Below are positions 1-7,872 of a DNA stretch of 64,000 nucleotides, in pieces. The position numbers and the translations under genes were made by a program. The stretch is from Stutzerimonas stutzeri. Lineage in GTDB: Bacteria > Pseudomonadota > Gammaproteobacteria > Pseudomonadales > Pseudomonadaceae. Within the stretch, counting starts at the first letter, position 1. Each line of letters begins with the position of its first letter. Under the pieces are notes generated by a model that saw nothing but the letters and a program-made list of their open reading frames with translations, searched no databases and was not told where the DNA came from. The DNA is taken from contig NZ_JAMOIH010000018.1 in assembly GCF_024448955.1 (NCBI RefSeq), forward strand, positions 39,947 through 103,946. Reading direction: 5' to 3'.

Positions 1-387
1 GTATTCGAAGGTAAAGGGGGCGTTCGCGAATATGTCGGCGGCTATCAGGACTGGCTGCGTCAGGGCGGCTCGCCCAGGCTGCTTGGTGTGGCCGAGGCGA
101 AAGAGGTGAAGGCCGAAATGCCTCCGAGCAAACCCGCGGCGGCGCCCGTCGCTGAGCCCGCTCCGGCAAAGAAGAAGCTCAGCTACAAGGTGCAGCGCGA
201 ACTAGAGGCACTGCCCGGAAAAATAGACGCAGTCGAGAAAACTATCGCTGCGTTGCAGGCGGAAATTGCGCAGCCAACGTTCTATCAGCAGTCTTCGGAG
301 CGTACTGGCGAAACGATAGCCCGCCTTGAGGCGCAGCAGAAGGAGCTCGACGAGTTGCTAGAGCGCTGGGCCGAGCTGGAAGAATGA
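1..387 (+). CDS. uup: ABC-F family ATP-binding protein Uup, C-terminal part (5' truncated)
   Basis: The reading frame is open from base 1, so only the last ~128 residues are present. It begins with the end of the second nucleotide-binding domain (VFEGKGGVREYVGGYQDW), followed by an Ala/Pro/Lys linker and a Lys/Glu-rich helical tail ending in LERWAELEE. That layout, end of the ABC domain then linker then C-terminal coiled coil, is typical of Uup, a soluble ABC-F ATPase linked to ribosome function and to limiting precise excision of transposons. Walker motifs lie outside the window. The following Cys-rich hypothetical and uspA match the Pseudomonas uup neighbourhood, which supports Uup over other ABC-F members. 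Confidence is limited by truncation. Confidence 0.85.
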   Translation, partial: VFEGKGGVREYVGGYQDWLRQGGSPRLLGVAEAKEVKAEMPPSKPAAAPVAEPAPAKKKLSYKVQRELEALPGKIDAVEKTIAALQAEIAQPTFYQQSSERTGETIARLEAQQKELDELLERWAELEE

Positions 388-473
388 CAGGCAGCGTGAC
401 CGCGATGCATATGGCGAGACCTGGACTGCCATTCAAGACATAACGACATCTGTCAGCAACGGACGGAGCATAG

Positions 474-1166
474 ATGGCAATTGATTACCGCATCGTCCTC
501 GATGAAGAGCATGAGTTCAGCTACCGGATCGAACTGGACCGCGCATACGATCACGAGGCAGCGATACAGGCGCCCAAATGGACGCGCCTGGAGCATCAGC
601 AGTGCAATAACTGTCCGTTGAGCCGGGACAACTACAGCCATTGCCCTGCTGCGGTGGATCTGCATCGTGTCATTGAGGATTTCCAGGGTTTGCCGGCGGT
701 CAAGAAAGCCCAGGTGCGGGTACGCACACCAGAGCGTGAATACAACAAGCTGGTAGGGCTGGAGGAGGGGCTGCGGGCGCTGCTAGGCGTGATCATGGCC
801 ACCAGCGCCTGCCCGGTGCTGGGCAAGCTCAAGCCGATGGCACATCAGCATTTACCGTTCGCCAGCAATCAGGAGTTCGTGTTGCGCGCGGTTTCGCTGT
901 ACCTGGCACGCCAATATTTCAATCTGCGCGAAGGGCGGCATGCCGACTGGGAGCTGCGTGGTCTGGTGCGGTCATTTCAGCAGCTGCAGCTGGTCAACCA
1001 AGCGTTCTGGCAACGCATCCACGACACCTGCCACGGCGATTCGAACCTGAAGGCATTTTTGACCTTCTTCTCGATGGCGTCCAGCCTGACCTATTCGCTG
1101 GAAACCCAGCTGAAGAAGATCAGGCCGATGGTGATGAGCGCCGGCGAAAGTGCCGATCTGGCCTGA
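474..1166 (+). CDS. Conserved hypothetical protein with cysteine cluster (DUF6901-like)
   Basis: A 230-residue soluble protein of unknown function. No signal peptide or membrane segment is visible. It carries a CxxC-x9-C cluster at about residues 44, 47 and 57, another Cys at 113, and a nearby His pair (H124, H126), so a metal or Fe-S site is conceivable, though this is inference. The C-terminal half is helical. The same type of gene sits between uup and a universal stress gene in P. aeruginosa, as recalled. The DUF6901 label is from memory and uncertain. The ATG lies 86 bp after uup and may be cotranscribed with it. Confidence 0.75.
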   Translation: MAIDYRIVLDEEHEFSYRIELDRAYDHEAAIQAPKWTRLEHQQCNNCPLSRDNYSHCPAAVDLHRVIEDFQGLPAVKKAQVRVRTPEREYNKLVGLEEGLRALLGVIMATSACPVLGKLKPMAHQHLPFASNQEFVLRAVSLYLARQYFNLREGRHADWELRGLVRSFQQLQLVNQAFWQRIHDTCHGDSNLKAFLTFFSMASSLTYSLETQLKKIRPMVMSAGESADLA

Positions 1167-1200
1167 GCCGACTACGGCTCAGGCGCTGGTGCCGAGAGGG

Positions 1201-1641
1201 TTAGTCGGTCTTCTTCAACCGTACCGCAAGCACGTCACAAGGTGCTCCATGAAGGATGTCGTTGGCGGTGGAGCCGAGCAATAGCGCCAGACCATGACGC
1301 CCATGGCTACCGACCACCACCAGGTCGCAGCCTTGTTCCTTGGCCAGGCGGTGAATTTCCTGACGGGGCTGACCATAGGCCAGGTGACGTTGTTCTGCGG
1401 TCAGGCCGGGATACCGGTCGGCGAAACCGGTCAAGCGGTCCCGGGCTTGATCGAATTGCTGTTGCTGGAGCATCGACAAATCCATCGGAACATCGCCGCC
1501 GAACGCCATGGCCATGGGTTCGATGACATGGACGAGCGCCAATTTCGCACCGCTGGCTGTCGCCAGCGCCTGAGCGCGCGCTACGACCGGATGGCATTCT
1601 TCGTTCAAGTCAGTGGCGACCAGAATATGCTGGTAGGTCAT
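1201..1641 (-). CDS. Universal stress protein, UspA family
   Basis: 146 residues, the usual single-domain Usp length. The N-terminus MTYQHILVATDLNEE is the classic first beta strand, and the C-terminal VVVGSHGRHGLALLLGST matches the ATP-binding G-x2-G-x9-G(S/T) motif, so it belongs to the ATP-binding UspA-like branch. The start is placed at 1641 because AGGAGA lies about six bases upstream. A longer frame exists upstream but has no comparable ribosome binding site. Cytoplasmic; Usp proteins usually support survival in stationary phase, starvation or oxygen limitation. It faces away from the 1854 gene. No convincing Anr box was seen in the shared upstream region. Confidence 0.93.
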   Translation of the reverse strand: MTYQHILVATDLNEECHPVVARAQALATASGAKLALVHVIEPMAMAFGGDVPMDLSMLQQQQFDQARDRLTGFADRYPGLTAEQRHLAYGQPRQEIHRLAKEQGCDLVVVGSHGRHGLALLLGSTANDILHGAPCDVLAVRLKKTD

Positions 1642-1853
1642 GATGGCTCTCCTGCTGTGTCCGTATGACAAGTATGGCCTCTTGGCACGCTGTTGAGTGG
1701 CCACGGGCCCTTTTTGTTTTTCAGCGTTATACGGCGTTACATGCATGATGACCAGCGTGTCATTACATCGCTTGATGTCAGCCGAAGGGCTCTCGGCTGT
1801 TATCATGCGCGACGTCAGCGCCGGTGTGCGCGTCCGGCCTACAAGAGACTTTC

Positions 1854-2315
1854 ATGTTCTTACCCGCCAACGAATATTTACTCGCCTGGGCAGCCTATGG
1901 GATTGCCGCGTTTGGATGCCTGCTGGTGTGGCTCCGTATTACGCGCTCGATGTGGCGCTGGCTGCGTGAGCCGCTGAGATTGATCGTCGCTGTGTTATTG
2001 CTGACACCGACGATCGTCGATCCCGCCAGAGAGCTGTTCGCCCCGGCCGTCGCCATTACCGCCATGGATCTTTTATTCAAAGTGGGAACCAACGCCTGGC
2101 GTGCCGTCGCCGATCTGGCGCTCTACGGGCTGATTGCATTCGTGTTGTATGCGGTGTTCGTCGCTGTGCGCTGGCCGATCGAGCGCCGTTTGCGACAGCG
2201 CCGTGCCGAGTCGGCGGCCGAGGAGGATTCTCGCACCTTGCGCGAGCGCCTCGAGGACGATGGGGATTACCGGCCCGCGAATCGCTATCAGGCGCGGACC
2301 GAGCCCAGACTCTGA
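1854..2315 (+). CDS. Small membrane protein, hypothetical (MFS-unrelated)
   Basis: 153 residues starting MFLPANEYLLAWAAYG. Three hydrophobic segments are visible, near residues 9-28, 40-55 and 83-102. A charged cytoplasmic tail follows, rich in Arg and Glu (RRLRQRR, SAAEEDSRTLRERLEDD). I do not recognise a named family. The start at 1854 is chosen because the protein then begins just before the first membrane segment; an in-frame ATG ten codons upstream is less likely. It precedes the amidotransferase gene by 45 bp on the same strand and could share its transcript. Confidence 0.75.
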   Translation: MFLPANEYLLAWAAYGIAAFGCLLVWLRITRSMWRWLREPLRLIVAVLLLTPTIVDPARELFAPAVAITAMDLLFKVGTNAWRAVADLALYGLIAFVLYAVFVAVRWPIERRLRQRRAESAAEEDSRTLRERLEDDGDYRPANRYQARTEPRL

Positions 2316-2360
2316 GCTGAACCACGCCGCCCTGCAGCAGGACCTATCGGGAGATGGCCT

Positions 2361-3143
2361 ATGTGTGAACTGCTTGGCATGAGCGCCAACGTACCGACCG
2401 ATATCCATTTCAGCTTCACCGGGCTGATGCAGCGCGGCGGCCGTACCGGGCCGCATAAAGACGGTTGGGGCATCGCATTCTATGAAGGCCGAGGTTTGCG
2501 CCTGTTTCAGGACCCGGTGGCCAGCTGCGAGTCGGAAGTGGCGAAGATGCTTCAGCACTACCTGATCAAAAGCGAGGTGGTGATCGGCCATATCCGTCAT
2601 GCCAACGTCGGCAAGGTGGCGCTGGTCAACACCCACCCCTTTGTCCGCGAACTCTGGGGACAGCACTGGTGCTTCGCTCATAACGGTCAACTTGCCGATT
2701 TCAATCCGGAACGTGGTTTCTACCAGCCGGTCGGTGATACCGATAGCGAAGCGGCGTTCTGCGATTTGCTCAACCGAATACGCACCGATTTTTCCGAGCA
2801 CGTCGCGGCCGAAGATTTGCTGCCTCGCCTGCTCGAAGCCTGTGCCGATTATCGTGCCAAGGGCGTATTCAATTGCCTGTTGAGCAACGGGGAATGGTTA
2901 TTCAGCTTCTGCACGACCAAGCTCGCGCAAATAACCCGTCGCGCGCCTTTCGGCCCTGCTCAACTGAAAGACGCTGACCTGACCGTGGATTTCACTGCCG
3001 AGACCACACCGGACGACGTCGTCACTGTGCTGGCAACCGAGCCGCTGACCGATAACGAGCAATGGGATGTACACCAGCCAGGGGAGTGGACGCTCTGGCG
3101 GCTGGGCGAATGCGTCGCGCGGGGACGGGTGGAGTCATGCTGA
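2361..3143 (+). CDS. Class II glutamine amidotransferase (YafJ-like)
   Basis: 260 residues beginning Met-Cys-Glu-Leu-Leu-Gly. Cys2 becomes the N-terminal nucleophile after Met removal, as in class II (Ntn) glutaminases, which also fixes the start codon. Further family marks are RGGRTGPHKDGWG, NTHPFVRELWGQHWCFAHNG and a GDTDSE motif. There is no synthase or sugar-isomerase domain, so this is a stand-alone glutaminase of YafJ type whose acceptor substrate is unknown. Its stop overlaps the start of the next gene (ATGCTGA), so the two are almost certainly translationally coupled. Confidence 0.9.
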   Translation: MCELLGMSANVPTDIHFSFTGLMQRGGRTGPHKDGWGIAFYEGRGLRLFQDPVASCESEVAKMLQHYLIKSEVVIGHIRHANVGKVALVNTHPFVRELWGQHWCFAHNGQLADFNPERGFYQPVGDTDSEAAFCDLLNRIRTDFSEHVAAEDLLPRLLEACADYRAKGVFNCLLSNGEWLFSFCTTKLAQITRRAPFGPAQLKDADLTVDFTAETTPDDVVTVLATEPLTDNEQWDVHQPGEWTLWRLGECVARGRVESC

Positions 3144-3685
3144 GAAGTTATCTGCGGCTCACCCTGTTCGCCTTGGGCCTGCTGGTGGGCGTTCAGGTGC
3201 CGGGTTTCATCCAGGCATACGGGAATCACGTCGAGGCTCGTCGACTCGAGGCCCAGCAGGGCCTGCAAGGTTTTCAGGAAACGGCGGGACGCTTTTTCGA
3301 AGGCAACTTGAACGCGCTGGTCGAGCACTATCGCGCCAGTGATGACCCGGTCATCCAGAGCGATGCACGCAGCGTCGCTACGTTGGTAGGGCGTGCTCAG
3401 CTACTCGATCGCGAGTGGCGAATCATGCAAGGACCCTGGTATGCACGGGCCTGGCACGTGTTGATAGGTGCTGATCAGGATCTGAGGCGCCGGGTCTGGA
3501 GCAGTTACCGCTTCCAGGTTTTGCTGGCGCCTGAGGCAATCGCATGGGGCCTTTGCTGTGCGTTGCTGCTGGCGTGGATTATCGAAAGTGTCTTTCTGCT
3601 GGTTCGCGGGTTGTTATTTCCGCAGCGGCGCCAAGTGACCAGGCGTCGCGTCTCACGCTCGGGACGTCCAGGCGGCCCTGTATAG
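3137..3685 (+). CDS. DUF2937 family membrane protein
   Basis: 182 residues. The N-terminus MLRSYLRLTLFALGLLVGVQVPGFIQAY is a membrane anchor. A soluble helical part follows, including FQETAGRFFEGNLNALVEHY, and a second membrane segment lies near residues 138-158. The C-terminus is strongly basic (RRQVTRRRVSR). The pattern fits DUF2937, an uncharacterised proteobacterial inner-membrane family. The start at 3137 overlaps the amidotransferase stop by seven bases with GGAG just upstream; earlier in-frame starts would extend deep into that gene. The overlap suggests a functional link, which is inference. Confidence 0.8.
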   Translation: MLRSYLRLTLFALGLLVGVQVPGFIQAYGNHVEARRLEAQQGLQGFQETAGRFFEGNLNALVEHYRASDDPVIQSDARSVATLVGRAQLLDREWRIMQGPWYARAWHVLIGADQDLRRRVWSSYRFQVLLAPEAIAWGLCCALLLAWIIESVFLLVRGLLFPQRRQVTRRRVSRSGRPGGPV

Positions 3686-3721
3686 CCCCGGCCTGAGCGT
3701 CCCGGTAGTGCCCCCGGCAGT

Positions 3722-4900
3722 CTATTTCGAAAGGAATTTCATCCCTTCTTCCAGCCCGCTCAATGTCAGCGGATACATCCGGTCTTCGACCAGGTCGCGG
3801 ATGATGCCGGTGGAGGATGTATAACCCCAGGTGTCCTTTGGGTAGGGATTGATCCAGATGAGCTTCTTATACTTTTCCATGAAGCGCTGCATCCAGACGT
3901 AGCCGGCTTCCTCGTTCCAGTGCTCGACGCTGCCGCCCGGCTGGGTAACTTCATAGGGCGCCATCGCCGCGTCGCCGACGAACACGACTTTGTAATCGGC
4001 GCCATATTTGTGCAGCAGATCGAGCGTCGAGGTGCGCTCGGAGGTGCGGCGGAAATTATTCTTCCAGACCGACTCGTAGATGAAGTTGTGGAAGTAGAAG
4101 TATTCGAGATGCTTGAACTCGGTTTTGCAGGCCGAGAACAGCTCTTCGCAGACCTTCACGTGGGCATCCATCGAGCCGCCGATGTCGAACAGAATCAGCA
4201 GCTTCACGGCGTTTCGCCGTTCCGGTCGCATCTGGATGTTGAGTAGACCGCCGTCTCGGGCGGTGTGGTCGATGGTGCCGTCCAGATCCAGCTCGTCCTG
4301 AGCACCTTGACGGGCGAACTTGCGCAGACGGCGCAAGGCCACCTTGATATTGCGCGTGCCCAGCTCGACCTGATCGTCGAGATTCTTGTACTCGCGCTGG
4401 TCCCAGACTTTCACCGCCTTGCCCTGGCGCTTGCTGGCATCACCGATGCGGATACCCTCGGGGTTGTAGCCACCCGAACCAAAGGGGCTGGTGCCCCCGG
4501 TGCCAATCCACTTGTTGCCGCCGGAGTGCTTTTCCTTCTGCTCCTCCAGGCGCTTCTTGAATTCCTCGATCAGCTTGTCCAGCCCGCCGAGCGATTCGAT
4601 CTTGGCGCGCTCTTCGTCGCTCAACGAGCGCTCGAACTCCTTGCGCAGCCATTCCTCCGGAATCAGCGCCTCGATGTGCCGATCAAGATTATCCAGCCCA
4701 TTGAAGTAGGCGCCGAAGGCACGGTCGAACTTGTCGAAGTGGCGCTCATCCTTGACCAGGATGGCTCTCGACAAATAGTAGAACTCGTCCATATCGGCAA
4801 AAATCACGTTGTGTTTCAACGCGTTGATCAGATCGAGCAGCTCACGTACCGATACCGGCACCTTTGCGGCACGCATCTCATTGAACAGGCCAAGCAGCAT
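3722..4900 (-). CDS. VWA domain-containing CoxE-like protein
   Basis: 392 residues. The N-terminal half is helical and charged (LIEEFKKRLEEQKEKH). The C-terminal von Willebrand A domain carries a modified MIDAS motif, LLILFDIGGSMDAH, in which Gly replaces the first Ser of DxSxS. MoxR AAA+ ATPases and VWA proteins work as paired chaperones that insert metals or remodel partners, and a moxR gene lies two genes upstream on the same strand. The start at 4900 has AGAGGAT upstream; an extension to 5017 would overlap the GFA gene and looks non-coding. It is the last gene of the moxR operon. The client protein is unknown. Confidence 0.9.
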   Translation of the reverse strand: MLLGLFNEMRAAKVPVSVRELLDLINALKHNVIFADMDEFYYLSRAILVKDERHFDKFDRAFGAYFNGLDNLDRHIEALIPEEWLRKEFERSLSDEERAKIESLGGLDKLIEEFKKRLEEQKEKHSGGNKWIGTGGTSPFGSGGYNPEGIRIGDASKRQGKAVKVWDQREYKNLDDQVELGTRNIKVALRRLRKFARQGAQDELDLDGTIDHTARDGGLLNIQMRPERRNAVKLLILFDIGGSMDAHVKVCEELFSACKTEFKHLEYFYFHNFIYESVWKNNFRRTSERTSTLDLLHKYGADYKVVFVGDAAMAPYEVTQPGGSVEHWNEEAGYVWMQRFMEKYKKLIWINPYPKDTWGYTSSTGIIRDLVEDRMYPLTLSGLEEGMKFLSK

Positions 4901-4949
4901 GGCAATCCTCTGGGAGTGCCGTCGTGGCGGCACCTTTGCGTGTGATGGA

Positions 4950-5348
4950 TCAGCGCTCTTCGTCGTGTTCCGCGAGTCCGTCACGGATCGCGTACCAGTC
5001 AGCCTTGGAGCCGACATAGATATGTTCCTGCGGCGGAACCGGCAGCGGTGAATCGAGCGTGCCGGCCGCGACGCCGAGCTCGTGCTCGCGATTGTCGACG
5101 AATTGCAGGTTGGAGCCGCAGCGGATGCAGAACGTCCGCGTCACGTGTTCGGAAGAGTGGTAAACGCCCAACTGGTCCTTGCCGGACATGAAGTGAAAGG
5201 CTTCCAGCGGTACGCTCGCGTAGGTCGCGAACGCAGCGCCGTGTGCCTTGCGGCACATCTTGCAGTGGCAGTGGGTCAGCTCGTTGATCGGTGCGTCGAT
5301 GCGGTACCGCACGACGCCGCAGAGGCAACTACCGGTATGCGTTTGCAT
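4950..5348 (-). CDS. GFA family zinc protein (Gfa-like, DUF636)
   Basis: 132 residues with the zinc-binding pattern of the glutathione-dependent formaldehyde-activating (GFA) fold: GSCLCGVVRY near the N-terminus, CHCKMCRKAHG in the middle and FCIRCGSNL later. Most members have no proven reaction, so formaldehyde activation should not be assumed. It lies 51 bp after moxR and 49 bp before the VWA gene, all leftward, so it is probably cotranscribed with that chaperone pair. Its placement between the two partners is the only hint of a role. Confidence 0.88.
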   Translation of the reverse strand: MQTHTGSCLCGVVRYRIDAPINELTHCHCKMCRKAHGAAFATYASVPLEAFHFMSGKDQLGVYHSSEHVTRTFCIRCGSNLQFVDNREHELGVAAGTLDSPLPVPPQEHIYVGSKADWYAIRDGLAEHDEER

Positions 5349-5399
5349 GGCTCTTCTCCAGTAATGTGACGCGGCGGCTCCGCCTGGAGCCGTCGCCGT

Positions 5400-6245
5400 T
5401 CAGCGACTGGCGCGACGACTCATGAACGCCAGACGTTCAAGCAATTGCACGTCCTGTTCGTTTTTCACCAGGGCGCCGGCCAGCGGCGGAATCGCGCGGG
5501 TTGGATCGCGTTCGCGCAGCACGGCTTCGCCAATGTTGTCGGCCATCAGCAACTTCAGCCAGTCGACCAGTTCGCTGGTGGACGGCTTCTTCTTCAAGCC
5601 CGGCACCTTGCGGACATCAAAGAACACATCGAGGGCTTCGGTTACCAAGTCCTTCTTGATGTTCGGGTAGTGCACGTCGACGATCTTCTGCAGGGTTTCC
5701 CGATCCGGGAATGCGATGTAGTGAAAGAAGCAGCGGCGCAGGAAGGCGTCCGGCAGTTCTTTCTCGTTGTTCGAGGTGATGATGATGATCGGCCGCTGCT
5801 TGGCCTTGATGGTTTCGTTGGTCTCGTAGACGTAGAACTCCATCTTGTCGAGCTCTTGGAGCAGGTCGTTGGGGAACTCGATATCGGCTTTATCAATCTC
5901 GTCGATCAGCAGGATGACGCGCTGCTCGGACTCGAAGGCTTCCCACAGCTTGCCCTTCTTGATGTAGTTGCGTATGTCGTGCACTCGGTCGGAGTCCAGC
6001 TGCGAATCGCGCAGGCGGCTGACCGCGTCGTACTCATAAAGGCCCTGATGCGCCTTGGTGGTGGACTTGATGTGCCAGGTGATCAGTTTTGCGCCGAAGG
6101 ACTCGGCCAATTGCTCGGCGAGCATGGTTTTGCCGGTGCCTGGCTCGCCTTTGACCAGAAGAGGGCGCTCCAGCGTGATGGCGGCATTGACGGCAAGTTT
6201 CAGGTCGTCGGTGGCGACGTAGGACTGGGTGCCTTCGAACTTCAT
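5400..6245 (-). CDS. MoxR family AAA+ ATPase
   Basis: 281 residues. Walker A is GEPGTGKT (residues 33-40). Walker B is VILLIDEIDKAD (about 110-121). Sensor 1 is IIIITSNNEKELPDAF, and LRRCFFHYIAF carries the arginine finger region. MoxR ATPases act with VWA-domain partners as chaperone-like remodelers; a VWA gene lies downstream in the same transcript. AAGGAAAT precedes the ATG at a good distance. A sigma-70-like promoter (6304-6332) and a perfect palindrome (6344-6360) lie just upstream, so it is the first gene of a three-gene operon. Confidence 0.93.
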   Translation of the reverse strand: MKFEGTQSYVATDDLKLAVNAAITLERPLLVKGEPGTGKTMLAEQLAESFGAKLITWHIKSTTKAHQGLYEYDAVSRLRDSQLDSDRVHDIRNYIKKGKLWEAFESEQRVILLIDEIDKADIEFPNDLLQELDKMEFYVYETNETIKAKQRPIIIITSNNEKELPDAFLRRCFFHYIAFPDRETLQKIVDVHYPNIKKDLVTEALDVFFDVRKVPGLKKKPSTSELVDWLKLLMADNIGEAVLRERDPTRAIPPLAGALVKNEQDVQLLERLAFMSRRASR

Positions 6246-6303
6246 CGGGATTTCCTTCAGCGGGCCTGGCGAGCAGGCGCTTCATGTTTTGGTTAGACGA
6301 CCG

Positions 6304-6332
6304 ACTATAAGTGATGGGCGCTTCACTGTGAA
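6304..6332 (-). promoter_or_regulatory. Predicted sigma-70 promoter of the moxR operon
   Basis: Read on the minus strand, TTCACA (6332-6327) and TATAGT (6309-6304) are separated by exactly 17 bases, about 60 bases before the moxR start. There is no other gene to serve in this direction. Motif-based prediction only. Confidence 0.55.
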
Positions 6333-6343
6333 CGCGAGTGGAT

Positions 6344-6360
6344 CATTCAGTCACTGAATG
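6344..6360. promoter_or_regulatory. Perfect 17-bp palindrome upstream of the moxR promoter
   Basis: CATTCAGTcACTGAATG is a perfect dyad of two 8-base arms around a single central base. It lies 12 bases upstream of the predicted -35 element of the moxR operon, the usual place for an activator, though a repressor is also possible. The cognate regulator is unknown. Confidence 0.45.
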
Positions 6361-6386
6361 GGCGTGACCGCATCTGCCGTTCGGTT

Positions 6387-7463
6387 TTACTCGCCCTCTT
6401 CGCTGAGTGAGCGCTCGAAGCGAGCCGTGAATGCTTCGACGAAGGCGTTGCGCAGGATCGCGACAAATGCCTGAAACGGGCTTACGTCGGTGTTCTTGGT
6501 ACTGCCGGAAAGCTCGACTCGCGTCGCGAACTGGTCCTTGCGCTGGTTCTGCAGCACTTCCTCACCGCCACCGACCACAGCTTCCCATATGCCGCGAAAG
6601 AAGCCCTTGTCTTCATTCTCCACGTCCTGCTCGAAGTCGAAGACTTCAACATTGTGCAGCAGCGGCTTGATGTAGCCGTCCAGCTGACTGTCGTTGGCCT
6701 CGATTTCCATGACCAGATCCCCGGTGCCGGCGGCGAAATCGAAATTTCCGTAGGCGTTGCTGAAATCATTCAGCTTGGTTAACTCCAGGCCGGTCATTCG
6801 CAGGTCGATGTCGAAATCTTCGAAGTCGGTATAGGGATCAAAATGCGCGGTAGCTTCCATCGGGGCCTGATTGAATAGCTTGGCCGCGCCTTCGAACGTG
6901 GCGACGCGTCCTTGCTCGCGGTCGCCCGTATTGGTCAGGTTGTACAGGCTCGCATTGATCGCGTTGGCATAAACATGCACCTGCGGATCGGCCTCGAAAT
7001 TCCGAAACGACAGCTGACCGTCCACGACGCGTAGCTCGTTCAGTGTGAATGGCATCAGCGCTTCGAGCTGGTCGCGCCAATCCACGCCTTCACCGGTTTG
7101 CGAGTCATCAGCGGCTTCGCCGTCGACGAAGTTCAGTTGCGGTTGTTCCAGAACCACCTCGCCGACCAAAGCCCGGTCATTCCAGAGAGCGCGCCAGCTC
7201 ACCCCTATATCGATAGAGCGTGCGGTGAACAGCGGCGCCTGGACCTGCTCGTTCTTTTTTTCGATGAACAGCCCGTCGGCACGATAAGCGCCACGCCACC
7301 AGGCCAGATCGACATCCTCTATATGCCCCTGGTACTCGCCCATATCAGCCAGCTTGCCGTTCAGATAATTGAGCACTAGGTGAGGCAATGCGAGGTGAAC
7401 GACCAGCAATAGCAGAACGAGCGACAGGAATATCCACACAGGAAAGCGGTAGCGTTTTTTCAT
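6387..7463 (-). CDS. Membrane-anchored AsmA/DUF748-like protein
   Basis: 358 residues. A short basic start (MKKRYRFPVW) precedes one long hydrophobic helix (residues ~10-30). The rest is an acidic, beta-rich periplasmic region of repetitive style (VVDGQLSFRNFEADPQVHVYANAI). This resembles DUF748/AsmA-like envelope proteins, which bridge or organise the periplasm, but no catalytic motif is visible. The start at 7463 is chosen because it begins at the membrane anchor; the upstream in-frame extension runs into the MITE at 7507-7771 and is not believable as protein. Specific function unknown. Confidence 0.75.
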   Translation of the reverse strand: MKKRYRFPVWIFLSLVLLLLVVHLALPHLVLNYLNGKLADMGEYQGHIEDVDLAWWRGAYRADGLFIEKKNEQVQAPLFTARSIDIGVSWRALWNDRALVGEVVLEQPQLNFVDGEAADDSQTGEGVDWRDQLEALMPFTLNELRVVDGQLSFRNFEADPQVHVYANAINASLYNLTNTGDREQGRVATFEGAAKLFNQAPMEATAHFDPYTDFEDFDIDLRMTGLELTKLNDFSNAYGNFDFAAGTGDLVMEIEANDSQLDGYIKPLLHNVEVFDFEQDVENEDKGFFRGIWEAVVGGGEEVLQNQRKDQFATRVELSGSTKNTDVSPFQAFVAILRNAFVEAFTARFERSLSEEGE

Positions 7464-7506
7464 GACAGGCCTGATTCGGTCGGGTTCATCATGGAACTGC
7501 TTATTA

Positions 7507-7771
7507 GGGTCTGTTGACGTTTCGTTCGCAGCCGCGCCGGAGCCTGTTTTTGCGCGAGGCAAGGCAAGAGGAGCGAAGTTTGGTCGGTCCAAATGAGCGA
7601 CGAGAAACGCCGCATCGCGCAAAAACAGGCCCGGCCCGAAGGGTTGCGCGGCAAATATCGCCATGCGGCGTTGCGGGACTTGGCAAGGGAGCAACCATTA
7701 CCTGCGTCCCGCGTCTTGCCTGGCGACATTTGGCGCAGCAACGCGGCTCGCGACGAAACGTCAACAGACCC
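7507..7771. repeat. MITE-like element with 19-bp perfect terminal inverted repeats
   Basis: GGGTCTGTTGACGTTTCGT at 7507-7525 is perfectly inverted at 7753-7771, and a TA dinucleotide flanks each end. Similarity continues imperfectly inward (GCAGCCGCG against CGCGGCTCG). A second inner inverted pair, GCCTGTTTTTGCGCGA (about 7542) with its complement near 7615, would fold the left half into a hairpin. There is no coding sequence, so this is a non-autonomous element needing a transposase elsewhere. It fills the gap between the divergent DUF748-like gene and cysK, so it may influence both. Confidence 0.8.
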
Positions 7772-7813
7772 TAGTGGGTGGACCTTTGCATGTAGCGGTG
7801 AGTTCGGCTGGAC

Positions 7814-7853
7814 GAGCCATGAGACTGAGCTTAGGCTCATGAGTCTGGTTTTT
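7814..7853 (+). promoter_or_regulatory. Possible attenuator hairpin in the cysK leader
   Basis: AGACTGAGC, loop TTAG, then GCTC-atg-AGTCT forms a nine-pair stem with a three-base bulge (7822-7846), followed by GGTTTTT. An alternative pairing, GAGCC (7814-7818) with GGCTC (7834-7838), would disrupt it. The stem ends 27 bases before the cysK ATG. The bulge weakens it as a terminator. Confidence 0.35.
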
Positions 7854-7872
7854 CACTCGCAGGGACACTGTC

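Noticed and set aside
1765..1778. ACATC-gctt-GATGT palindrome near the uspA upstream region, considered as an Anr/Fnr box
   Set aside because: Half-sites do not match TTGAT-N4-ATCAA, and the site lies over 120 bp from the uspA start.
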